A stretch of 64,000 nt of DNA from Mycocentrospora acerina (taxonomy: Eukaryota; Ascomycota; Dothideomycetes; Pleosporales). A model generated the notes under the pieces. That model was not told where the DNA came from and did no database searches. It saw only the letters and a program-made list of their open reading frames with translations. Positions within the stretch are counted from its first letter, which is position 1. Each line of letters opens with the position of its first letter. Positions 56,811-64,000 of the stretch are shown here, piece by piece. Where the stretch lies: positions 63,107-127,106 of the forward strand of contig JAKUHH010000030.1 in NCBI GenBank assembly GCA_022701365.1, written 5' to 3'. The position numbers were made by a program, and so were the translations under genes.

Positions 56811-59279
56811 TTATCGTCACAACACCACACGTCTCAACTTTCTTGGCGCAAATTGGCATTATACCACGGCAATGCACTTGCGGGGTGGAATTTTGAAATG
56901 GCATTGATTCAGTTTTAATTCCTTTCAATTATACCGAAACGTCTCATGCACGAAATGAATCAATTGTACTACCAATATAAAGCACTGTTCGACTGAAACA
57001 TTATTCATGTAAAGCTCTGGTTCTTGGATACCGGTATCACACGGAATCGCAGAATTATACCCTTTTTTAGTCAGCCTGCGATGAGAATTTGCCACGGCCA
57101 AAATCCTGCACTGGAATTGTCACTAAGTGAAAATATGAAGGACAGCGATACGTAAAGGTATTGCGAAAGAAAATTCGAGTATGATGCGTCAGAGACTTTA
57201 AACCGATAGCTCTACTAATTCTTTCAGGCTTGTAACGCAGGTATGCACCTTGACTCGAAATCAGCAATGAACTTGGATAAGCGAAAATACGGAGATAAAA
57301 ATGCGGATGATTTCCTGCATTTGAGTCCGCATGTTCTTGTTTCGCTGTGCTGCTTACGTTTACATTTTTTACGAACTTGCCTCGCAGAATACCCACTATC
57401 GATGTTTTTCTTATAAATTCCAAAACAGGGTCCTGGTGCATTTTCCATACTTAAAACAGTTGTGTATTATCGACTACGAACACTGTGGAAATGGCCACCG
57501 TATTTCTCCTCGTTATGAGCATCGTTGCTGTAGCCAATAATAGGGCAACTAACTTCAACTAGATGACTGCCGATATCCCACATTCACTTCATGAAGACTC
57601 CACTCGCTATGACAAGTCTTCCGAGACCGCTGATAAATCTAATCTATATGTAAATCCTCCCGCCCCTGCTCTAATTGGAACGCGGTGGTGTTCACAAGTG
57701 AAAAATTCTTGATGAACTTCGAACAGAAGAATATAAAATCCATTTTCCTAATGCAGACAACCGATGAGAGCGTCATAACTCAGACAAAAAATAATCCTTC
57801 GCCAGACACTTCCAAAAATCCTATTCCGCAGTAATTGAGAAGTGGGTATGTAAATAGTCGGACCGAACGTCTTTGCACACTCTAGAGAGATACGCTAGAA
57901 AGCCACGACTAGAACTAGGCGCCTCATGAGACCTGGTACGAATGCAGATTCGATCGCCAAGACCTGATAGCGATCTTTCAGGAACTAGAAATTGATGCCG
58001 GACGAATACATCTAATGCTTTTCGATCGTGCATCACAACGTTATCAGTGTATCGATCGTGATAATCCATATTCTGTCATGACACTCGCCTTGAAACGATA
58101 GTGTCAGACCAATTAGGACTAGACGAAGATGAGTAATTTACTTCGGCAAATATTGTAGCGTATTAACAATAGGTCTCGAATTCAGGCAACTGAAGCGAAG
58201 TTTGAGTTTACAGTTAATAAGTTCGATGATAAGACGTGATCTCTACAAACAATATTGTCGCAAACCAGCCTTGCTAGACGCAGAAATTTTGAGACGTGCA
58301 GACAGCAACTCGAAACACACGTTTCTATGCGGCAAGAGAGGATGGAATAGAAAGGCCACACTAAAAGCCTCTCCAGAACTGCACTACACGCTAGGTATTG
58401 CAGTAGCCCGAATTATAAAAATCTTTACTGTTGTACCACTTCTAGCGTCATTGCCGAAATCCCCGGAATCCCCGGAATACCGGCTCTGTTCGCTGCACTT
58501 ACTTGAAAAATATTAGCAAGAGGCTTTCAAGCTAGTAAGAATGCATTTTAAGGGCGGGCATGAATGAGAGAATCAATCTGAAAGATGGATATAATTTTAG
58601 GTCAATTCAATGTCTGCGCGGGGCTATTGCGGAAAAGCTTCTCCTGTTGAAAGTACAATTGACTTTCTCCTAACGCAACGCATATCACATGTCAAAACTG
58701 TAACAAATTTCACAGATCTATCGAAAAATACCGTGAAATAGGTCTGACCGGAATTACTGAAAACTAGAAGTTAGTAGGTAGTGGTGGACCGAGGATGTCA
58801 CGATGGTAGGATAACCCCATCAAGAATATTTTGATAATGACAGAGTGTCTGACGATGGAAAGGAGAAGAATAGTGCTCTATTTTGTATAATGTATGTACT
58901 GACTGATACATCAGGCTGTCTAAAATGACAGCACAACAATACCTGACTCTTTTCATCAAGCTTATTTTTTTACCGAATAATTTATAGAATAATCACAATC
59001 ATCATCATTATCAACCCTGGAATTTTGCTATGAAAGCACTGTGCCTCTACGCAATATGCCTACTCCCTGCAGCATGTACTGCTCCGGCGTATCTGGAATC
59101 AACGAAATAGCTTCCAGCATAAAGTAGTCATAACTTTACAACTTTCACCTTATCCTCCTGCTGCTCGCTACCTTCACCTCGCCACATGACTGCCTTCCCC
59201 AACTACCTACTTGCTTCCCTTTTGCCTCTGTTTCGCAGCCTGGGCGTGATTTCTACTATTATCGACCGAGAACAGCGTT
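56811..59279. other. AT-rich gene-free interval with an orphan signal-peptide-like frame
   Basis: Most of these 2.5 kb hold only featureless short frames (57067-57441 minus, 57821-58069 minus, 58202-58516 plus). At 59030-59110 (+) a 26-codon frame encodes MKALCLYAICLLPAACTA, a good signal peptide, and then stops after APAYLESTK. It could be the first exon of a lost gene or a decoy. A pyrimidine-rich stretch at 59150-59250 precedes the next gene. Confidence 0.4.
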
Positions 59280-60729
59280 ATGATGATTATAACTGCGTTA
59301 TCAACTAACCTGCTTGCTCTACTTTCTGTGGCTCACAGCAGATCCGTCACCGTCTTGCCTCTTACAGACACCTCACACAACTTGAGTGAAACAAGCAATG
59401 TATCTCAATCTTACGCATATATGGCCGACCAGACTGAGCCTCTATTACCGCTAGTAGAGACTGCATACACCTACTGGAAACCATCGACACCCTGCTCCGA
59501 TACGCTATGGAATAAGTACGTCGAGAAGGGTACTCGCTTTGCATGCCTCTTTCCCTTGACCGATACTGCCGCTGGAATGGCAATTGAAGACAAAAGGCAA
59601 CCTCCCTCTGCACGTAGCGCTTGGCCCCGAAACCTCAACGGTAAATCAGACACTCACTTGCACGCAATTACCACCTAACACACTATCTAGCTGACCTGAT
59701 GAAGTGGGGCTGGCATCTAGGTTTCATTTACGAAGATGACGCTTGTGATTTCAATGACGTGCACCATTGGGAAACGGCATTCAGAGATCTAGGGCTAGAT
59801 GCTGAACCACAGAGTAGAGATGGGTCGAACATCTGCTACGCGGTCAATCACTATAACGAAGATGATATAGATGACAAGACGGAAAATATGAGACCGTTCA
59901 AGGAGCAAAAATATGTTGTAGGAATGAGCAATGAAAACGACGAGAAGGAGACGTTGAAGGAGTTCATGGTATGTCTATACTCATTATGTTCTAGCAAATT
60001 TTAACAAAATCATTAGGCCACAGGTGCTTACTATCAGTTTGCCATCAACCACGGCGGAGGTAGCTACTTCGTTCCTCTTCTTGATCCTTGTTCTATTTCA
60101 CATCTAATAACCCTCAGCAATCATAGCTCTCAACGTTGAAAACCCTTCCTCGGCCGCCTCGAAGCCTAATAGCTGGGGACGTCCCGCACTTCCTGACGAA
60201 CTTCCCGCTCTCCGCCGCGCATCGGATATCTTCTGGTTCTTCTGGAGCGTGGGTAACCGCGACGTCAAAAATCTTCGCCTGTTTGCTGCACACAATGTTG
60301 TCAATGAAGAAACGTCTGCGTTAGTTGCGAGGGCATTGAGAACTAAGAAGGTGGAGCAGTTGACCAGGTGGCCTGGTGTGTCGTTTGCGAGAGATGAAGA
60401 GGGAGAGGAGTGGAAGGCTTTGATCGGTGGGTTTTGATTGATCTCGCTTGTGAAGTTTTTGACTGATGGACTGACTAATTGGGTGAGGGTCTCCTATTGG
60501 GGCGATTGTGGCCCATATGATCATACAGCATAAGGCTGAGCTAGGGATCAAGCATATTTCGAGGGTGACAGTGTTCTTGGACGATGATGAGCGGCTGAAC
60601 CTTTTAGGAGAGCGATTTAATACGAATCTACATGTAATATTTCATGTTGAGGATGTACCTCTGAGGCGAGAGGAGCAGAAATATGATGAGAAGGGTGAGA
60701 AAGCTGAAGAGGAGACGACGAAGAGGTAA
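59280..60729 (+). CDS. Secreted protein of an unrecognised family, paralogue of the gene at 49326
   Basis: Exons 59280-59640, 59691-59968, 60017-60059, 60118-60426 and 60488-60729 join in frame to 410 residues, all with GT-AG introns of 48-61 nt. MMIITALSTNLLALLSVAHS is a signal peptide. About 100 variable residues follow, with two cysteines (TPCSD, FACLF). The core matches the gene at 49326: DLMKWGWHLGF, CDFNDVHHW, TGAYYQFAINHGG, IIALNVENPSS, DIFWFFWSVGN, LTRWPGVSFARDEEGEEWKA, and GAIVAHMIIQHKAELGIK with HISRVTVF. The intron before the TGAYY block, the one after the GG and the one before the QHKAELG block lie at equivalent places in both genes. The tail is Lys/Glu-rich. I know no named domain for this core; function is unknown. 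It looks intact, in contrast to its partner. Confidence 0.78.
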
Positions 60730-61486
60730 CAAGAGCTGATGGTTCGAACGAGATACCCTGAATTCGAGACGGAGGCACGAATTTTTTCTGAGAACTTGAA
60801 TTGAAGAGCTGATTGGCTGTGATGTTCGGCTGGCCATCATTCTGTACGGTGGTCCCGTGCGGAAGTTTTGTCCATTTTCTACTTTTCACAGCATCTAATT
60901 GGATTCTCTTGACTTTCAGAGTTGGTGACTTAGACGGTTTCAATCCACCTCAATAGCTCTCTTAATCAGATCCATTTGTGGTAAATGGCTGATACTTTGG
61001 AGTGGAGCGACAGCATAGCGTATGTACCTGATGTGTTGATCGAGAATGTAGATGGACAACAGGTTGATGACCCACCTAGGACTGTGACACCACTTCTCAA
61101 TGCAAAGTAAGACTGCGTGAAAGCCGCATGCGACTACCTACAGTTTACAAAACGAAACACGACATGATGATTAGTGTGAGGGTGACGGCAATGTTTGTTC
61201 ATATGAACGAATGAATGAATGAATGTAAACATACTCGGATAGCCAGCATCTCCCCTCTTATTGCTCCATACTCGATCAGCCAATTCACCAATATATCTCA
61301 GAAGCAAGAGTGTAATGCGTCGCTCCAAACTCCAGCAAAACTCCGAATCAATCCAACAACTCAAACACACCCCCACAACTTCCCGCACAGACCACTCCTC
61401 ACCTCCGCTCTCCTCCGCAGCTCCCCTCAGTCCACCACATAGCCACCTCTATCCAACCAATTCCCACCACCAGACAATCCACCAAC
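60730..61486. other. Intergenic
   Basis: No supported gene in 757 bp. A short GAAT microsatellite (about 61206-61222) is present. The last 200 bases before 61487 are C/A-rich (CACCCCCACAACTTCCC, CCTCCGCTCTCCTCC), typical of a fungal promoter and leader for the next gene. Confidence 0.5.
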
Positions 61487-62073
61487 ATGCCCGCATTCTG
61501 GACAATCGGCTGCCTCTACGGCGCCTCTAGCGTCATGCTCGGCGCATTCGGCGCCCACGGGCTCAAGAACCGCATCGCCGACCCAGCCAAGCTCACAACC
61601 TGGGGCACCGCAGCCCAATACCAGGTAGGTAAACGGTCTTGAAATTTTTTTCTTATGCTCCCTTTCTTCCTTGAATGAAAATGTATACCGTCAAAACCTC
61701 CCCACCTATATTTAACTGTACTTATTCACTTGTCAACACCAACGTGTACTGTACTACCCGCAAATCACGTCACATCACATCTCATCACATCATATTACAT
61801 CCAATCCACAAACTAACCCTCATACCTTCCACGCAGCTCATCCACTCGGCGGTGCTGACCTTCTCCGCGGTCGTCGCGCCACAAAACACGCTTGCAATGG
61901 GGTTGTTCACCGCGGGAATGACCATGTTCTCAGGAAGCATCTACCTGCTTGTTTTGGACGCGCAGAGATTCAAGTTCCTGGGCCCCGTGACGCCGCTGGG
62001 CGGGCTGTGCTTGATTGGCGGGTGGGTGGCGTTGGCGGCGAGGGGGAAGCCCGTTGTGCCTAGGTTCAAGTGA
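61487..62073 (+). CDS. DUF423/TMEM256 family small membrane protein
   Basis: Exons 61487-61624 and 61837-62073 give 124 residues. MPAFWTIGCLYGASSVMLGAFGAHGLK is the family N-terminus in two parts (a helix and the conserved GAFGAHGL), followed by TWGTAAQYQ, after which a 212-nt intron interrupts, then LIHSAVL. The second exon has LAMGLFTAGMTMFSGSIYLL and the conserved GPVTPLGGLCLIGGWVALA. Four TMs are expected. The family is widespread from bacteria (YgdD) to animals; its role is not established. The last residues (RGKPVVPRFK) are basic. Confidence 0.9.
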
Positions 62074-62752
62074 GGAGGGATGATAGATTAGGGGGGGGAA
62101 GATGCATTGTATTGTATTGTACTATATCATACGTAGCTGGAGAGAAGTTACAAGTGTAAGTAAGTACGGTGTGTGTTGTAAATAAATCTCACTCAATATT
62201 GGCATGATATGAGCGTTTCCTACTGTCGCTCCGGGGTTTCATCCTGCTAGTTTCTTCCCATTGTGCTTTCCCTCCACCCCCCTCCTTCATCATTGAGTCC
62301 CATCCTTCCTCTCTCTCTCTCTCTCTCTCTCTCTTCCAATTATCTACTATCCATCCATCTCACCATCCTAACAGCTCACCTACCTTCCTTTCTACATCCT
62401 TTGCAAGAGAGCAAGCAAAATGAGGCGAAGAAGGACAATGTACATGACAAACTATACAGAAATAAAGAAGAAGATTAGAGGATGAGATGGCATTATGTAA
62501 TTCATTTGTTCATCTGCACCACCGCATGAATAGAGGAATGGAAGCGAGTGAGAGAGATGGAGAGATAGAGAGATACGAGAAAAAAAAACGCCGTAAAATG
62601 CATTTATACACACCAATGCTAGTTGGTAACTTTTCCATCTCGATGATCAACCTTTCTCTGACCAATTCCTGCATGACAAAAGACTGCATCATGCACAGCA
62701 CTTGCCCAACCATCTATCCACTCAACCGCAAGACAATAATTGAATTAATTAA
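62074..62752. other. Convergent spacer with CT microsatellite
   Basis: 679 bp tail to tail between the DUF423 (+) and RPA43 (-) genes. A (CT)13 run lies at 62309-62334. Open frames at 62263-62478 and 62487-63080 (+) are low-complexity or antisense to RPA43. Confidence 0.6.
62309..62334. repeat. (CT)13 microsatellite
   Basis: An uninterrupted dinucleotide run, 26 bp, in the 3' spacer between two convergent genes. Confidence 0.95.
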
Positions 62753-63454
62753 TTATGCGTCCCCCGCCCTCCCCTTCCCCTTTGTCTTTTTCACCGCCTT
62801 ACTCCCCCCCTCGCCCAACAAACTCCCCTCGAGTCTCAAAAACCCTTTCCCCCTCCCCCTCCCGTCCATCCTCCCCTCCACTCCCTGCACCCAAACCTCC
62901 AACTCGCCCTCAACAGGCACTCCACTACCATCTACCCACCTCCCCCCCTCATCTGCAATCCGTCCATCCCACCCCTTCTTCACAAGCCCCTGCTGCGTAA
63001 CCTCCCAGGTCCAATCCGCGGGGAGTTCCTCCTTGAGGACGCTAATGGGGAAGGTGTTTAGGTGTGCGAGGGTGATGTGAGTTTTGCTTTGGTGGGTGAT
63101 GCGGCCGGGGATCTGGGCGCCAGTGCGGGGGCGGAAGATGAGGAATGAGGCCGTGGCCCAGAGGAAGGGCGCGGTGTATTCGTCGACGTGGCGCAGGAGG
63201 AGGGGTTCTGGCGCAGACGAGGATGTTGTGTTGTTTGATGTTTTCGAGGGCGGCGAGGACGAGAGCGAGACGTCTTCGTAGGCGAGCACAATGCCTTTTG
63301 CTGGGGGGAAGTAGGAGAGCAGCAGAGGAGAGAAGATGGATGCGCAGAGGGCGGGGAGCGGTGTGGAGAGCGACGCGGGAGAGAGGGAGACGTATTGGGA
63401 GATGCGCTCAATGTGGAGGAGGGAGGTGGAGGTGTCTTGCTGGATTGGCGCCAT
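62753..63454 (-). CDS. RPA43: DNA-directed RNA polymerase I subunit RPA43
   Basis: A single exon of 233 residues. The frame is open further upstream to 63610, but MAPIQQDTSTSLLHIERISQ (63454) gives the expected start. RPA43 pairs with RPA14 in the Pol I stalk and contacts the initiation factor Rrn3. The N-terminal tip domain contains YVSLSPASLSTPLPALCASI and LLLSYFPPAKGIVLAYEDV. An acidic/Ser loop follows, then the OB fold with TAPFLWATASFLIFRPRTGA, GRITHQSKTHITLAHLNTFP and the aromatic WEVTQQGLVKKGWDG. The C-terminal tail is Gly/Lys-rich. An insertion of Ser/Thr residues after YEDV is normal in fungal versions. Convergent with the DUF423 gene. Confidence 0.85.
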   Translation of the reverse strand: MAPIQQDTSTSLLHIERISQYVSLSPASLSTPLPALCASIFSPLLLSYFPPAKGIVLAYEDVSLSSSPPSKTSNNTTSSSAPEPLLLRHVDEYTAPFLWATASFLIFRPRTGAQIPGRITHQSKTHITLAHLNTFPISVLKEELPADWTWEVTQQGLVKKGWDGRIADEGGRWVDGSGVPVEGELEVWVQGVEGRMDGRGRGKGFLRLEGSLLGEGGSKAVKKTKGKGRAGDA

Positions 63455-63810
63455 TTTGGGCGGTGGTGGTGGGTGTGAGGTGGTTTGCGACCGGTGTACT
63501 TTTCTGCTGGAGAGACGCGACCAAAAAAAGTTGGAGATTGCGGGTTTGGTCGTTGCAGCCGGCCGTACATAGTTTAGAAGTGGGGCTTGCCAAGATTCAT
63601 GTCTGGTCACATTTGATCACAGCAATAACGATAATTAAAAAACCCCCCCCCCCCCAAAGTATTGACTGCGAGAGAAAATGTCATTTATGCACGTCAAACG
63701 CCAAACGTTTCTAGTTCTTGACCGCAAAACCCCCCCAACGCCATTCCAACACGACAGCTTTTAAGTGTTTGGTCAAACTGCTCTGGCTCATTACAACAGC
63801 ATCACAACAC
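63455..63810. other. Spacer upstream of RPA43
   Basis: 356 bp between the RPA43 start and the stop of the next minus-strand gene, so it should contain the RPA43 promoter and the 3' end of the neighbour. A short poly-C run near 63642-63655 and a second near 63730 are the only notable elements. Confidence 0.55.
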
Positions 63811-64000
63811 TCAGCGCTGTCCCTTCTCGGCCTGCTTACGCTGGAACTTGGTGGCCTCGCGTTGCAGGGCTTGCTTGATGTCGCCCTTTTTGAATGTCGC
63901 CAGGTCGTAGTAGTTTGGTGAAATATCCTGAATGTTGGTTAGCATAGTCCACGGCAAATTAAATCAACAACTACTCACCAAAAGCCACTCGGGCTTCACA
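63811..64000 (-). CDS. 3' end of an unrecognised gene (partial)
   Basis: The window ends inside this minus-strand gene. The last exon (63811-63927) joins through a 51-nt intron (63928-63978, GTGAGT...TTCAG with a GCTAAC branch site) to 63979-64000. The visible C-terminus is VKPEWLLDISPNYYDLATFK followed by a lysine/glutamine-rich helix (IKQALQREATKFQRKQ) ending EKGQR. The PEWLL plus basic helix is reminiscent of small mitochondrial ribosomal proteins, but too little is present to name it. Confidence 0.6.

Noticed and set aside
57821..58516. Open frames on both strands (57821-58069 minus, 58202-58516 plus)
   Set aside because: They are short, isolated and without recognised residues or matching splice signals.
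62487..63080. 197-codon plus-strand open frame
   Set aside because: Its Pro/Ser-rich second half is the reverse complement of the RPA43 tail; the first half is simple-sequence spacer.

Overview
This window looks like nuclear DNA of a filamentous ascomycete. Protein-coding genes are split by many short introns (mostly 46-80 nt) with GTRNGT-like donors, CTAAC/CTGAC-type branch sites and CAG/TAG acceptors. The gene content points the same way: GPI-anchored GH72 glucanosyltransferase with an X8 domain, CFEM-GPCR, fungal CorA-like proteins and small cysteine-rich secreted proteins. The look of the families suggests a Dothideomycete (Pleosporales), but that is inference; nothing here names a species. 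I found no rRNA or tRNA gene, CRISPR array or intact transposon.

Region 1 (1.5-8.9 kb) carries transporters: a CDF metal-efflux protein, a divergent ZIP metal-uptake protein, and a sugar-porter MFS protein. Region 2 (9.8-16.4 kb) is a compact housekeeping block: glycine-cleavage T-protein, V-ATPase subunit C, ribosome-biogenesis factor KRR1 and a SET-domain protein with a predicted signal peptide, with two short bidirectional promoters. Region 3 (18.7-29.5 kb) holds a cell-wall GH72 enzyme, a two-TM CorA-like protein, a divergent RelA/SpoT-type nucleotide synthetase-like protein, a C2H2 zinc-finger gene whose N-terminal part is a 30-bp minisatellite with a frame-changing 29-bp unit, and an unrecognised gene with an in-frame 15-bp repeat and a C-terminal hydrophobic anchor.

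Region 4 (29.5-39.4 kb) is gene-poor and looks AT-rich. It has one clear secreted-protein gene (33.2-34.0 kb) and an odd GC-richer block at about 37.3-38.5 kb. Region 5 (39.4-47.2 kb) has a CFEM-domain Pth11-like receptor, a 2-oxoglutarate/Fe(II) oxygenase divergent from a Dal5-type MFS permease, and ORC6. Region 6 (47.2-61 kb) is sparse and dominated by secreted proteins: three small ones and two larger ones (about 393 and 410 aa) that are clearly paralogous and match no family I know; a tandem ABM-like dimeric alpha-beta barrel protein lies among them. Region 7 (61.5-64 kb) returns to conserved genes: a DUF423/TMEM256 membrane protein, RNA polymerase I subunit RPA43 and the 3' end of one more gene.

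Exon coordinates were derived by hand from splice signals and frame continuity. Unless noted, every multi-exon model given is in frame from start to stop. The best candidates for something undescribed are the secreted paralogue pair at 49.3-50.8 and 59.3-60.7 kb, the RelA/SpoT-like gene beside the CorA-like gene, and the frame-switching minisatellite gene.
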